Shown here: positions 9,901-17,553 of the stretch, in pieces
How the letters are laid out: every line of letters begins with the position of its first letter
Position numbering within the stretch: the stretch's first letter is position 1
Assembly: GCF_001476655.1 (NCBI RefSeq)
Contig: NZ_LDRT01000041.1
Span: 1-48,176, forward strand
DNA length: 48,176 bases
Direction of reading: 5' to 3'
DNA from: Microbacterium testaceum
GTDB lineage: Bacteria > Actinomycetota > Actinomycetes > Actinomycetales > Microbacteriaceae
Translations under genes and position numbers: made by a program
The notes under the pieces: generated by a model
The model's database searches: none
What the model saw: only the letters and a program-made list of their open reading frames with translations
What the model was told of the DNA's origin: nothing

Positions 9901-10435
9901 GAACGGTCTTCTCTTTGCGGCGTCGGTGTTTGAGGATCCCCGCGGCTTCCTCGATGAAGCCGCGGCGGTCCTCCGCGGTCGCCTGCAAGACCGTGTCCAG
10001 GCGCCCTTGCCCGATGATCACGTGCATCTCGCGGCCGAGGCCGGAGTCGCTCAACAGCTCCTGCACGTCGAGCAACCTGCTCGTCTGTCCGTTGATCGCG
10101 TACTCGCTCGCGCCGGTCCGGAACAGCGTCCGGCTGATCGTCACCTCGCTGTAGTCGATCGGGAGGGCGCCGTCGGAATTGTCGATCGTCAGCTGGACCT
10201 CCGCGCGACCGAGCGGTCCGCGCGTCGAGGTGCCGGCGAAGATGACGTCCTCCATCTTGCCGCCGCGCAGGGTCTTGGCACCCTGCTCCCCCATCACCCA
10301 GGCGAGCGCATCGACGACGTTGGACTTGCCCGAGCCGTTCGGACCGACGATGCAGGTCACGCCGGGCTCGAGGACAAAGGTCGTGGATTGCGCGAACGAC
10401 TTGAAGCCCTTGAGCGTCACGCTCTTCAAGTGCAT
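6914..10435 (-). CDS. smc: Chromosome segregation protein SMC
   Basis: The condensin ATPase that compacts and segregates the chromosome with ScpA/ScpB. It has the five-part SMC plan: an N-terminal ATP-binding head with GPNGSGKSN (31-39), a coiled coil, a glycine-rich hinge in the middle (GVRGLVGDAIKVTAGYE), a second coiled coil rich in Ala, Arg and Glu, and a C-terminal head with signature LLSGGERSLAA (about 1069) and Walker B ILDEVEAALDD (about 1096). The ATG at 10435 gives the conserved MHLKSVTLKGFKSFA start and follows GGGAGG by 9 nt. The frame stays open 45 codons further upstream, but that part is low-complexity and not SMC-like. The length of 1173 residues is normal. Confidence 0.96.
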   Translation of the reverse strand: MHLKSVTLKGFKSFAQSTTFVLEPGVTCIVGPNGSGKSNVVDALAWVMGEQGAKTLRGGKMEDVIFAGTSTRGPLGRAEVQLTIDNSDGALPIDYSEVTISRTLFRTGASEYAINGQTSRLLDVQELLSDSGLGREMHVIIGQGRLDTVLQATAEDRRGFIEEAAGILKHRRRKEKTVRKLEAMETNLTRLSDLAGELRRQLKPLGKQAEIAREAATIAAVVRDAKARLFADELVRLRGQLADAARAENERHTERLVLQEQAEGLRHRVERLEEEQRSEAVDRARRVAFSLEQIQERLRGLYTLAGQRLALLSDDDRDTNAFAPTVSQSMIDDVRSEIDDIAGGLGDAQDAAADAARAVVRARADLDALDVDIAAQSALVSEHDMKLTALRGAASSAASTRDAVLAGVERQQRALDAALLRRAEAEQALADLDPAAAPEAASAEHAADYERAQRDANDAETSVAQLRERLHAAERERDALTAQTTALGRALDVRNAAADLVASGQPGVRGLVGDAIKVTAGYEAAVAAALGSLAEGVLVDDTAAAFATARTATEDDLGVVEIAVADASRGTAPVSVPVGAVPAVDIVTGPPGILGILSRVVVVSDLDAAQAALVDLDEGVILVTRAGEVLTARTLRAGSGAGRSRLELAAERDAAVERLSEIVVVADSLREALSDAQRGLVDARQRTKDTLATLRAHDAALAAQAEKVNRVTVRHEAAVAECERLEAGLAQTSVAVAEAEDAAVAAETALARALEAPRPILDASARDGLVAELESVREAEMRARLDIETLKERVRAGEARIVELENQRERERAAAEEAARRSVVRRAQREIAADVAAQLPALLDSVDRSVSRARVELASAEATRTAVSADLTRARGEESEVRERLARLTESVHGLELQMHEKRLHVTSLLERVQSELALDEDILISEYGPDQPVPTEVDGEQTPFDRAGQKRRLQDAERKLGQLGRVNPLALEEFAALEQRHAFLTEQLADLQQTRADLQTIIAELDERMQTIFVAAFEDTRAAFTEIFPILFPGGAGSISLTDPEHPLTTGIEVSVRPVGKKIERLSLLSGGERSLAAVAFLTSIFTARPSPFYILDEVEAALDDANLGRLLGVFEKLRSSSQLIVITHQKRTMEIADALYGVSMRQDGVSAVVGQRVGDRAAAAREAAPVS
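6916..6921 (-). promoter_or_regulatory. Leaderless -10 element of ftsY
   Basis: TAAGCT followed by GAGGGA and ATG (6909). It overlaps the last codon and stop of smc. GAGGGA could instead be read as an unusually close ribosome site, so the leaderless reading is an inference from the recurring spacing. Confidence 0.45.
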
Positions 10436-10469
10436 GTCGCCGCGCCTCCCGCCTGATCCTCGACTTTTC

Positions 10470-10475
10470 ACGCTA
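10470..10475 (-). promoter_or_regulatory. Candidate smc -10 element
   Basis: TAGCGT on the minus strand 34 nt before the smc ATG leaves room for a short leader carrying the GGGAGG ribosome site. No clear -35 is seen. Confidence 0.35.
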
Positions 10476-10559
10476 CCCGAGGAACCGCGGGATTCCGGGG
10501 CACCAGGCCGGTCGCTCCCTTCAGACGCGCCCGGGCGATCGCCGAATCTGGACGAGAGC

Positions 10560-10589
10560 TTGACATTCACTGAGTCGCTTCGCTAGCGT
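10560..10589 (+). promoter_or_regulatory. Consensus-like sigma-A promoter
   Basis: TTGACA (10560-10565), an 18-bp spacer, then TAGCGT (10584-10589). The -35 hexamer is a perfect consensus, rare in this GC-rich window. It points away from smc toward the 37-residue ORF at 10626, predicting a leader of about 30 nt that includes AGGAGGT. Confidence 0.65.
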
Positions 10590-10625
10590 CGGGGGTCGCA
10601 ACCGACGTCGAGAGGAGGTCCTCCC

Positions 10626-10739
10626 ATGATTCGCAACACCACCGGCTTCTCCGCCACCGGCTTCATCGCCGCCCCCGTGCTGTCCGCACCCTTTGCCGGA
10701 GTGACCACCGTCGTCGGAATGCCCGCCTTCCTGGGCTGA
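10626..10739 (+). CDS. 37-residue hydrophobic peptide of unknown function
   Basis: A small ORF that begins MIRNTTGFSATGFIAAPVLS and ends GMPAFLG. The case for it is the expression signals: a near-perfect AGGAGGT ribosome site (10613-10619) 6 nt before the ATG and a TTGACA-18-TAGCGT promoter upstream. The peptide has one Arg, no Lys, Asp, Glu or Cys, and is rich in Gly, Ala, Thr, Val and Phe, so it could sit in or on a membrane. It is followed by an 88-residue protein. It could alternatively be a leader peptide for that downstream gene. I do not recognise it. Confidence 0.6.
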   Translation: MIRNTTGFSATGFIAAPVLSAPFAGVTTVVGMPAFLG

Positions 10740-10876
10740 CCCCGTCGCGTCGAGACGTCTCTCGTCTCCGCTTCGCGTGCCGCATCCATCGGATGCCGAG
10801 CACTCAGGATCGTTCGATCCCTCGCGAGCATCGCTCGCCGCCTCCCTTCCCGCTCTCTTTCCATCGGAGCCTCCGC

Positions 10877-11143
10877 ATGAGCAATCTGCCCACGCGCGCG
10901 CCGCAGCACACCGCGGCCACGCCCACCGTCTCCCTCCCCACGATCGTCGAACGCCCGGTCGGCCTCCTCGATCGCCTCACTCTGCGACTCGGCCTCTGGC
11001 TCCTGACGCGTCACGCGGCGCGCGTGCACGTCATCGAGCTGCGAACGGCAAGCGCCCACCGCGCGCACGCGCAGTCGGCCGAGCGACGCCAGCGCGAACG
11101 CGACTGGTACCGCACGGCGGCCCTGATGCGTCCGCCCTTCTGA
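10877..11143 (+). CDS. Small basic protein, unknown function
   Basis: An 88-residue Arg/His-rich protein. It has a polar, Pro/Thr-rich N terminus, a short amphipathic stretch (GLLDRLTLRLGLWLLTRHAA) and a highly basic C-terminal helix (SAERRQRERDWYR). It could associate with a membrane surface or nucleic acid. The ATG at 10877 is preceded by GGAG at 10867-10870. An earlier in-frame ATG at 10793 lacks a ribosome site. It lies 137 bp after the 37-residue ORF on the same strand, and a perfect 12-bp hairpin follows its stop at once, so the two probably form one short transcript. Confidence 0.65.
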   Translation: MSNLPTRAPQHTAATPTVSLPTIVERPVGLLDRLTLRLGLWLLTRHAARVHVIELRTASAHRAHAQSAERRQRERDWYRTAALMRPPF

Positions 11144-11144
11144 A

Positions 11145-11177
11145 AGGTGTGCGCCGTCCCCCGGGCGGCGCACACCT
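11145..11177 (+). terminator. Perfect 12-bp hairpin after the 88-residue gene
   Basis: AGGTGTGCGCCG (11145-11156) and CGGCGCACACCT (11166-11177) pair perfectly around a 9-nt loop, starting just after the stop codon. No clean T-tract follows, as is common for actinobacterial terminators. Confidence 0.65.
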
Positions 11178-11207
11178 CGACCTTTCCTCCCCGACGAAAG
11201 ACAGCCC

Positions 11208-12290
11208 ATGACTTCGCTCCCCGCCGGCGTCGAGTTCCGACGCCTGCACATCCCCGCTTCGATCACCGGCGACGACGCCGCCGACTTCCGCGCGATGACC
11301 CGCGTGCGCAACCTCGTGTACGCCGAGATCTCCGGACACGACGATCACGCCATGCCCGCCGACGAACTCCTGCCCAACTTTCAGCCGGACCCCGCCCAGG
11401 TGCGCTTCTCCTGGCTCGCGGTGCTCGACGGCGAGGTCGTCGGTCGCGTCGGTCTCGACCTTCCGCAGGAGGAAGGGGCGCGATCGGGCTTCTGGCTCGT
11501 CGAGCTGCGCCGCTCCGTCTGGGGCCGCGGAATCGGACGCGCCGCCTACGCGCTGGTCGAGCAGACCGCACGCGAACACGGTCGGACAGTGCTGCAATCC
11601 TGGGCCGAGCACCCCGCTGCCGACGGCCCGCACCTGAACGCGCCCACCGGATTCGGTTCGGTGCCGCACGATCACATCGCGCGGTACTTCCTGGCATCCG
11701 GTCACACTCTGGAGCAGGTGGAACGCAACAGCGCGCTCGACCTCACGACCGCTGAGCCACGCCTTCGCGAGTTGCTCGCGGAGGCGGAAGCGGCATCCAC
11801 CGGGTACCGCGTCGTGCAATGGACCCTGCCGACACCCGACGAGTTCGTCGACGCCATGGCGCTGATGAAAGAGCGCATGGTCACCGATGCCCCGGCGGCG
11901 GGCCTCGAGTTCGACGAGGAGGAGTGGGATGCCGAGCGCCTGCGCCGCTATGAGCGCACCTACCTCGACGCCGGGCGCCTTCTGCTGGTCACCGCGGCGC
12001 AGCACATCGACAGCGGCGACCTCGTCGCTTTCAACGAACTCGCGATTGGGAAGGACCGAACGGCGGCGACGTCTCAGCACGACACGTTGGTCGTCCGCAC
12101 GCATCGCGGACATCGCCTCGGCTTGCTCGTGAAGTGCGCAGGTCTGCTCGCCTGGCGCGAGATCGCGCCCCACTCGCCGCGCGTGCTCACCTACAACGCC
12201 GAGGAGAATCGCCCGATGCTGTCGATCAATGAGGCGATCGGCTTCGTCCCGGTCGCGTACGAGGGCGCATGGAAGAAGGTGCTCGTCTGA
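11208..12290 (+). CDS. Tandem-GNAT N-acetyltransferase
   Basis: A 360-residue protein with two Gcn5-related acetyltransferase folds. The N-terminal one has the acetyl-CoA loop SVWGRGIGRAAYALV (about 104-118). The C-terminal one has VVRTHRGHRLGLLVK near residue 300, followed by the usual YNAEENRPMLSINEAIGF segment. The double architecture resembles mycothiol synthase and Eis-type enzymes, but I cannot assign a substrate. It stands alone on the plus strand between smc and mutM and ends at a long palindrome shared with mutM. Confidence 0.85.
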   Translation: MTSLPAGVEFRRLHIPASITGDDAADFRAMTRVRNLVYAEISGHDDHAMPADELLPNFQPDPAQVRFSWLAVLDGEVVGRVGLDLPQEEGARSGFWLVELRRSVWGRGIGRAAYALVEQTAREHGRTVLQSWAEHPAADGPHLNAPTGFGSVPHDHIARYFLASGHTLEQVERNSALDLTTAEPRLRELLAEAEAASTGYRVVQWTLPTPDEFVDAMALMKERMVTDAPAAGLEFDEEEWDAERLRRYERTYLDAGRLLLVTAAQHIDSGDLVAFNELAIGKDRTAATSQHDTLVVRTHRGHRLGLLVKCAGLLAWREIAPHSPRVLTYNAEENRPMLSINEAIGFVPVAYEGAWKKVLV

Positions 12291-12306
12291 ACGCCGGGCG
12301 GGGGGT

Positions 12307-12372
12307 GAGCCACTTCTGCCCGCACTGCCGGCGCGTCAGCGCACGCGCTGGCAGTGCGGGCAGAAGTGGCTC
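12307..12372. terminator. 66-bp palindrome between convergent GNAT gene and mutM
   Basis: Two 30-bp arms (12307-12336 and 12343-12372) match at 29 of 30 positions around a 6-bp loop. The right arm is also coding: it encodes the last residues of MutM including the second Cys pair of its zinc finger, and the stop sits at the loop edge. The left arm is therefore an inverted copy of the mutM 3' end. It can act as a two-way terminator for the converging genes. Confidence 0.8.
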
Positions 12373-13226
12373 GACCGGTTCATGAACGAGACTCGGACGA
12401 TCGGTCGGCCGCAGCGGGGACACGGCTGACCGGTCCGCCCGTAGGCGTTCAACGAGTGCGCGAAGTACCCGGCCTGACCGTTGACGTTCACGTACTGCGC
12501 GTCGAAGCTCGTTCCGCCCTCGGCCAACGCCTTCTCGAGTACCGCTCGAACCTCCCCCAGCAGGCGGTTCACCGCGCGGGTCGGAAGGGCTGCGCCCGGC
12601 GTCTCGGGGTGGATTCGCGCCGCCCACAGCGACTCGTCGGCGTAAATGTTGCCGATGCCGCTGGCGACCGTCTGATCGAGGAGCACGCGTTTGATGCCGG
12701 AATTCGTCCGTGCGATGCGCGCGCGGAATCGGGCCGCGTCGAACGCGGGGTCGAGCGGATCGCGGGCGATGTGCGCCACCTGGGTCGGCACGCGCGGGAG
12801 ATCCGATCCCCGACCGGCCGCGGCACCGTCGGGCGTGTCGACGAGCGGGTCGATCGCGAGGGAACCGAACGTGCGCTGGTCGGCGAAGACCACCGAGAGG
12901 GGGCCGTGGAGGGGGTGCTCGAGCTCGATGCGGATGCGTTCGTGTCGCTCTTCGGGAGCGCCGGGGACACGCAGGAGCATCTGCCCGCTCATGCCGAGGT
13001 GCGTCACGATCGCCTCGTCGTCGGAGACCGGCATCCACAGGAACTTCCCGCGACGAACCGCTGCCGAGATCCGCCGGCCGGTGAGTTCGGCCTCGAAGTG
13101 CGCCGCCCCGCCGGTGTGACGGGTGAGCGCACGCTCGTCGCGGACGTCGACCGACGCGATGAGCGCACCGGTCACAGCGGGCTCGAGGCCGGCGCGGACG
13201 ACCTCGACCTCGGGAAGCTCAGGCAC
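12336..13226 (-). CDS. mutM: Formamidopyrimidine-DNA glycosylase MutM (Fpg)
   Basis: Excises 8-oxoguanine and formamidopyrimidines and nicks the abasic site. It starts MPELPEVEVVRAGLEP: Pro2 is the catalytic amine after Met removal, Glu3 follows, and Lys61 lies in the RRGKFLW loop. The helix-two-turn-helix precedes a C-terminal zinc finger, Cys-x2-Cys-x16-Cys-x2-Cys, ending CPHCQRVR. Length is 296 residues. It overlaps rnc by 8 bp and is last in the DUF177-rpmF-rnc-mutM run. Its last codons lie in the palindrome at 12307-12372. Confidence 0.96.
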   Translation of the reverse strand: MPELPEVEVVRAGLEPAVTGALIASVDVRDERALTRHTGGAAHFEAELTGRRISAAVRRGKFLWMPVSDDEAIVTHLGMSGQMLLRVPGAPEERHERIRIELEHPLHGPLSVVFADQRTFGSLAIDPLVDTPDGAAAGRGSDLPRVPTQVAHIARDPLDPAFDAARFRARIARTNSGIKRVLLDQTVASGIGNIYADESLWAARIHPETPGAALPTRAVNRLLGEVRAVLEKALAEGGTSFDAQYVNVNGQAGYFAHSLNAYGRTGQPCPRCGRPIVRVSFMNRSSHFCPHCQRVR

Positions 13227-13911
13227 GCGCGTCGAGTTCGCGCCACGCCGTCAGCGCCGCGGCCATCTCGGCCTGCTTCTTGCTCGACCCGGTGCCGGTT
13301 GTCACGACGTCACCGACCCGCACGGTCGCGGTGAACCGTCGGTCGTGGTCGGGGCCGGACGCCTCGACCGAGTACGTCGGTGCCGGCACCGACAGACGTG
13401 CCGCGATCTCCTGCAGGCTCGTCTTGGGATCCATGGCCGCGCCGTAGCGCGCGGGGTCGGCCATCAGAGGCTCGATCAACCGAAGAACCATCGCGGTGGC
13501 CGCATCAGGCCCTGCGGACAGGTACGTCGCACCGATGATCGCCTCCATCGTGTCGGCGAGGATCGAGTCCTTGTCGTGTCCCCCGGTGAGGATCTCTCCT
13601 CGCCCCAGACGCACGTGCGGACCCAGACCGATACCGCGCGCGACCTCGGCGAGAGCGATCGTCGAGACGACTCCAGCGCGCCGCTTGGCGAGCTGCCCTT
13701 CGTCGAGGTCGGGATGCCGCGTGAACAAGCGCACCGTGACGGCCTGCCCCAGTACGGAGTCGCCGAGGAACTCGAGGCGCTCGTTGTGCGCGATGCCGCC
13801 GTTCTCATAGGCGAACGAGCGATGCGTCAGAGCGAGCGAAAGAAGCTCGGGGTCGATGTCGACCCCGAGCTTCTCGGTGAGCGCTGAGCGCTCGACGTTG
13901 TGACGCGTCAC
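13219..13911 (-). CDS. rnc: Ribonuclease III
   Basis: A double-strand-specific RNase that processes rRNA precursors and structured mRNAs. The catalytic domain carries the signature NERLEFLGDSVLG (43-55) and the acidic motif DTMEAIIGA (about 118-126). The dsRNA-binding domain covers about residues 155-228, ending in GTGSSKKQAEMAAALTAW. The GTG at 13911 lies 10 bp after the rpmF stop with no good ribosome site, so translation probably depends on rpmF. Length is 230 residues. Confidence 0.96.
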   Translation of the reverse strand: MTRHNVERSALTEKLGVDIDPELLSLALTHRSFAYENGGIAHNERLEFLGDSVLGQAVTVRLFTRHPDLDEGQLAKRRAGVVSTIALAEVARGIGLGPHVRLGRGEILTGGHDKDSILADTMEAIIGATYLSAGPDAATAMVLRLIEPLMADPARYGAAMDPKTSLQEIAARLSVPAPTYSVEASGPDHDRRFTATVRVGDVVTTGTGSSKKQAEMAAALTAWRELDARA

Positions 13912-13921
13912 GAATCGCCGA

Positions 13922-14131
13922 TCAGACGTCGGCGACCTTGCGGCCCTTGTACTCGAGGAAGAGCTCGGTGCCCTGCGAGTCGGTGACGACCTTCGCCTGG
14001 TGGGGGCGGCTGTAGACGACCTTGCCGTTCTCGATGGTCTTGACCAGCGCGGGGGCTTCGGCCTTCCACTGCGCGCGACGCGAGCGGGTGTTCGAGCGGG
14101 AGACCTTCCGCTTCGGGGGGTTACCTGCCAT
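13922..14131 (-). CDS. rpmF: 50S ribosomal protein L32
   Basis: A 69-residue basic ribosomal protein starting [20 protein letters not shown], typical of actinobacterial L32. No zinc-ribbon cysteines are present, so this is a zinc-independent (C-minus) form. The ATG at 14131 lies 2 bp after the DUF177 stop, with a purine-rich AGAAGAG stretch inside that gene as ribosome site. The DUF177-rpmF pairing is conserved across bacteria. Confidence 0.96.
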   Translation of the reverse strand: MAGNPPKRKVSRSNTRSRRAQWKAEAPALVKTIENGKVVYSRPHQAKVVTDSQGTELFLEYKGRKVADV

Positions 14132-14133
14132 GT

Positions 14134-14694
14134 CTAGCTCTTCTCTGTCTTGGGGGCGGCGCGGAGCGCATCGCCGTCGTCTGGGGTGTACTGCTGGAGC
14201 GCAGCCCATCGAGGATCAACGGACGTCTGCTCCGTGTCGCCGGGGCTTTCCGTCAGCCTCTCGCCCGTGTTCGGGTCGAGCCCGGGGCAATCCGGCTGAC
14301 ACACCGGCTGGAACGGAAGCGACAGGACAATCGTGTCCCGGACCAGATTTTCAAGATCCACGTGGTCGTCTTGAACGTCGAAGTCGCTCGCTTCATCCCC
14401 AGGATACGCGAAAAGTTCCTGGAACTCGACTTCGACAGGCTCTTCGATGTCGATCAGGCACCGTCCGCACACGCCGGTGGCGGTGGTGTCGACCGTGCCC
14501 GACACGAGAATGCCCTCGTGCACCGACTCCAGACGTACCTCGAGATCGAGGAGCTCCGTCTCGGCGACCGAGACGAGACCCTCGCCCCATTTCTCCGGAG
14601 CGGGCAGCTCAAGGGTGTGCTCGCGCATCTCACCGGGCTTGCGCTCGATGTCGCGCACGGGGAGCTGGAAGGGGCCGGGCCGTCGGGTTCTCAC
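14134..14694 (-). CDS. DUF177/YceD-family protein
   Basis: A 186-residue protein of the YceD (DUF177) family, which is genetically linked to rpmF and implicated in 23S rRNA/ribosome biogenesis. It has two cysteine pairs of possible metal-binding type, CGRC (in [11 protein letters not shown]) and CQPDC. I chose the GTG at 14694 because it restores the N-terminal segment [20 protein letters not shown] typical of the family; the ATG at MREHTLELP would drop it. A TAGCAT hexamer (14703-14708) lies 8 nt upstream. It is first in the operon with rpmF, rnc and mutM. Confidence 0.9.
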   Translation of the reverse strand: MRTRRPGPFQLPVRDIERKPGEMREHTLELPAPEKWGEGLVSVAETELLDLEVRLESVHEGILVSGTVDTTATGVCGRCLIDIEEPVEVEFQELFAYPGDEASDFDVQDDHVDLENLVRDTIVLSLPFQPVCQPDCPGLDPNTGERLTESPGDTEQTSVDPRWAALQQYTPDDGDALRAAPKTEKS

Positions 14695-14761
14695 GGTCGT
14701 CAATGCTACCCGCGCGGTTCGCGACGCGGGCCGGGCACGCGGGTCGTTCGCGGGTGGGCGA

Positions 14762-15259
14762 TCAGATGCCGCGCGCACCGGTGTCGAGGAACCGCGCGAC
14801 CGCGGGCGGCACATACGGCGACACGTCCCCACCGAGACCGGCGACCTGCCGGACGAGAGAACTCGACACGAGAGCGTGCGAGGGGTCGGGGAGGAGGAAT
14901 ACTGTCTCGACGTGGGCCAGGTCGCGGTTGACGATCGCCATCGGTGTCTCGTAGGCCACATCGACCTGCGAACGGATGCCTTTGACCAGCACCTTCGCGC
15001 CGACCTCGGTCGCATAGTCGACGAGGAGTCCCATGCTCCAGGCTGCGACGATCACGTCTCCCTCGACGCCCGCCTCGGCGATCGACTGCTCGAGCAGCGA
15101 CTGGCGCTGGGCGATCGGCAGCATCGCCTCTTTGCCGGGGTTGTGCACGACGAGGACGTGCAACTGGTCGAAGAGGCCGGCAGCCCTCCGGATGACGTCG
15201 AGGTGCCCGAGCGTGGGCGGGTCGAACGAGCCGGGGACGACGGCGATCCGGGGGTCCAT
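14762..15259 (-). CDS. coaD: Phosphopantetheine adenylyltransferase
   Basis: Catalyses the fourth step of coenzyme A synthesis, ATP plus 4'-phosphopantetheine to dephospho-CoA. The nucleotidyltransferase motif [11 protein letters not shown] (9-19) is at the N terminus, and [13 protein letters not shown] marks the phosphopantetheine site. The C-terminal ATP-binding segment [12 protein letters not shown] is intact. Length is 165 residues. The start is ATG at 15259 with TAGGCT exactly 6 nt upstream, so the mRNA is probably leaderless. Confidence 0.96.
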   Translation of the reverse strand: MDPRIAVVPGSFDPPTLGHLDVIRRAAGLFDQLHVLVVHNPGKEAMLPIAQRQSLLEQSIAEAGVEGDVIVAAWSMGLLVDYATEVGAKVLVKGIRSQVDVAYETPMAIVNRDLAHVETVFLLPDPSHALVSSSLVRQVAGLGGDVSPYVPPAVARFLDTGARGI

Positions 15260-15265
15260 GCCGCC

Positions 15266-15271
15266 AGCCTA
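15266..15271 (-). promoter_or_regulatory. Leaderless -10 element of coaD
   Basis: TAGGCT, then GGCGGC, then ATG at 15259. It lies in the 28-bp gap between recG and coaD. Confidence 0.55.
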
Positions 15272-15287
15272 CCGATTACGCCGGTGG

Positions 15288-17477
15288 TCAGGACTTGGCA
15301 AGGGCCGCGCGTTCTTCGACGCCGAGACGTCTCTCGAGCGCGGCGGACAATCCCGGATGCCGCTGGAGGGCGGGATCGTCGGCGAGCAGCCGCTCCCCCT
15401 CGGCGCGTGCTTCTGTGATGAGGTCGGCGTCCGTCACCACGCGCAGAAGGCGCAGCGACGACCGCACGCCCGACTGCGCTCCCCCGAGGACGTCTCCCTC
15501 GCCGCGCAGCTCGAGATCCACCTCCGCCAGGGCGAACCCGTCGAGGGTCGCCGCCACCGCGTCGACGCGGGCCCTCGACGACGTGCCGGGAGCCGCCTCG
15601 GTGACGAGCAGACACAGGCCGGGGAGGCCGCCTCGACCCACGCGTCCACGCAACTGGTGAAGCTGCGACACACCGAAGCGGTCGGCCTCGAGGATGACCA
15701 TCGTCGAGGCGTTCGGTACGTCGACCCCGACCTCGATGACCGTGGTCGCGACCAGCACGTCGATGTCGCCGCGGGCGAAGGCCTGCATGACGGCGTCCTT
15801 CTCGTCGGACGGCATCTTGCCGTGCAGGATCTCGACGCGGATGTCGGCAAAGGCCGGCAGTCGCGAGAGCACCGCCTCGACCTGGACCACTCCCCATCGC
15901 GTGCGGTTGCCCTCGCTCGCGGCGGCGGGGACGGGAGCCTCGGGCGCGTCGGCCGGTTCGTCGGTCTTCTCGTCGGCCGTCAACTGATCGGCGTCGATCG
16001 CCGCACAGACGACGAAGGCCTGGCGTCCCTGGGCGACTTCTTCGGCCACGCGGTCCCAGACCCGGGCGAACCAGCCAGGCTTCTCGGCGAGGGGAGCGAC
16101 GAAGGATTGGATGCCGGCCCGCCCGGCCGGCATGGTGCGGATGGTCGACACATCGAGGTCGCCGAAGACCGTCATCGCCACGGTGCGCGGGATGGGTGTC
16201 GCCGTGAGGACGAGCGTGTGCGGGGAGTCGCCCTTGGCGCGCAGCGCCTCGCGCTGGTCGACGCCGAAGCGGTGCTGCTCGTCGACGACGACGAACCCGA
16301 GGTCGGCGAACGTCGTCGTGGCGCTGAGAAGCGCGTGCGTGCCGACGACGATGCGTGCCTGACCGGATGCCACCCGAAGAGCGGCCTTCCGCCGCTCGGC
16401 GGCCGGGAGCTGACCGGTCAACAGCGTCGGCATGAGTTCGGGCGCGAGCTCGGGGCCGAGCATGCGCGCGATCGACCGCAGGTGCTGCGCGGCGAGCACC
16501 TCGGTCGGCGCGATGAGCGCGGACTGACCGCCCGACTCGGCCACCTGGAGCATCGCCCGCAACGCCACGAGGGTCTTGCCCGAGCCGACCTCACCCTGGA
16601 CGAGACGGTTCATCGGCCAGTCGCCCACCATGTCGGCCTGGATCTGCGCGCCCACGCTCTGCTGATCGGGGGTCAGCTCGAACGGGAGGATGCGGTCGAA
16701 GCGGTCGAGAAGGCCGCCGGGACCCGCCGGCCGCTTGGTCGCCGACAGCGCCCGCACGAACTGCCGTTGCTGCAGGAGCGCCGTCTGGAGCACGAAAGCC
16801 TCGTGCATGCGCAACGTGGCCAACGCCGGTGGGATGTCGTCGTCGCTCTCGGGCCGGTGGATCTGCTCGAGCGCCGCGCGGGCGGGCAGAAGACCGCGTC
16901 GGGCGCGGAGATCGTCGGGCAGAGGATCTTCGATGTCACCGAGCGCGTCGAGGACGAGCGAGATCGTCTTCTGCACCAGCGGACTCGGCACGGTCGCGGT
17001 GGCCGGATAGATCGGGATCGGACGCTTCGCGCTGACCTCGGCTTCGGCGCGGGCTTCGGCGATGTCGTCGAACAGCTCGTAGTCGGGGTTCGTCAGCTGC
17101 GTCTGACGACGGTACTCGCCGACCTTGCCCGAGAAGATGCCCCGGCGCCCGGGCGTCAGCTCTTTCAGTCGCCACGGCTGATTGAAGAAGGTGAGCGACA
17201 GCCGTCCGTCGCCGTCGCTGATGACGACCTCGAGCAGCGAACCCCGGCGGTTCTGCATTCGCCGTTCGCTCGCGCTCACGACCTCGGCGACGATCGTGAC
17301 AGGCTCGCCCAGCGGCAAGGTCGAGATCGGCGTCAGCTCGCCGCGCCGCGCGTACCGCCGCGGGTAGTGCTCGAGAAGCTCGCCGACCGTCTTCATGCCG
17401 AAAGCGCGGTCGAACGCCGCCGCCGTCTTGCCGCCGATCGCACCATCGAGACGAGAGGCGAGCGACAGACCGGGCAT
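15288..17477 (-). CDS. recG: ATP-dependent DNA helicase RecG
   Basis: Remodels stalled replication forks and branch-migrates Holliday junctions. Residues 1-150 form the wedge/OB domain (GSLLEVVISDGDGRLSLTFF). The helicase core has Walker A GEVGSGKT (295-302), motif II DEQH (399-402), and in the second RecA domain VGVDVPNASTMVILEADRFG and LRGRVGRGG. An acidic/Ala-Pro insertion (DEPADAPEAPVPAAASEG) sits in the second domain and looks like a flexible loop. Length is 729 residues. The ATG at 17477 follows TAGACT by 6 nt. Confidence 0.96.
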   Translation of the reverse strand: MPGLSLASRLDGAIGGKTAAAFDRAFGMKTVGELLEHYPRRYARRGELTPISTLPLGEPVTIVAEVVSASERRMQNRRGSLLEVVISDGDGRLSLTFFNQPWRLKELTPGRRGIFSGKVGEYRRQTQLTNPDYELFDDIAEARAEAEVSAKRPIPIYPATATVPSPLVQKTISLVLDALGDIEDPLPDDLRARRGLLPARAALEQIHRPESDDDIPPALATLRMHEAFVLQTALLQQRQFVRALSATKRPAGPGGLLDRFDRILPFELTPDQQSVGAQIQADMVGDWPMNRLVQGEVGSGKTLVALRAMLQVAESGGQSALIAPTEVLAAQHLRSIARMLGPELAPELMPTLLTGQLPAAERRKAALRVASGQARIVVGTHALLSATTTFADLGFVVVDEQHRFGVDQREALRAKGDSPHTLVLTATPIPRTVAMTVFGDLDVSTIRTMPAGRAGIQSFVAPLAEKPGWFARVWDRVAEEVAQGRQAFVVCAAIDADQLTADEKTDEPADAPEAPVPAAASEGNRTRWGVVQVEAVLSRLPAFADIRVEILHGKMPSDEKDAVMQAFARGDIDVLVATTVIEVGVDVPNASTMVILEADRFGVSQLHQLRGRVGRGGLPGLCLLVTEAAPGTSSRARVDAVAATLDGFALAEVDLELRGEGDVLGGAQSGVRSSLRLLRVVTDADLITEARAEGERLLADDPALQRHPGLSAALERRLGVEERAALAKS

Positions 17478-17483
17478 GTTCCG

Positions 17484-17489
17484 AGTCTA
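17484..17489 (-). promoter_or_regulatory. Leaderless -10 element of recG
   Basis: TAGACT, then CGGAAC, then ATG at 17477. No ribosome site is present, which supports the leaderless reading. Confidence 0.55.
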
Positions 17490-17541
17490 GGGACGACCAC
17501 CGACATCGACCGCGACGCCCGGGGCAGGCGCCCGAGAACCT

Positions 17542-17547
17542 TAGGCT
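17542..17547 (+). promoter_or_regulatory. Leaderless -10 element of rsmD
   Basis: TAGGCT, then GGAGCG, then GTG at 17554. The recG and rsmD elements diverge from the same 76-bp gap. Confidence 0.55.
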
Positions 17548-17553
17548 GGAGCG

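Noticed and set aside
6470..10456. A 1328-codon open frame on the plus strand opposite smc
   Set aside because: It is the antisense of a certain smc gene. High GC leaves such frames open, and its composition (Arg/Ala/Asp) has no domain signature.
10436..10570. An extended SMC N terminus
   Set aside because: The added 45 residues are Gly/Arg/Ser-rich, the conserved SMC start and a GGGAGG site mark 10435, and a promoter for the opposite strand lies at its far end.
12306..12344. A second zinc-finger coding sequence on the plus strand (SHFCPHCRR reading)
   Set aside because: It is just the inverted mutM arm read on the other strand. It has no start codon, ribosome site or continuation.
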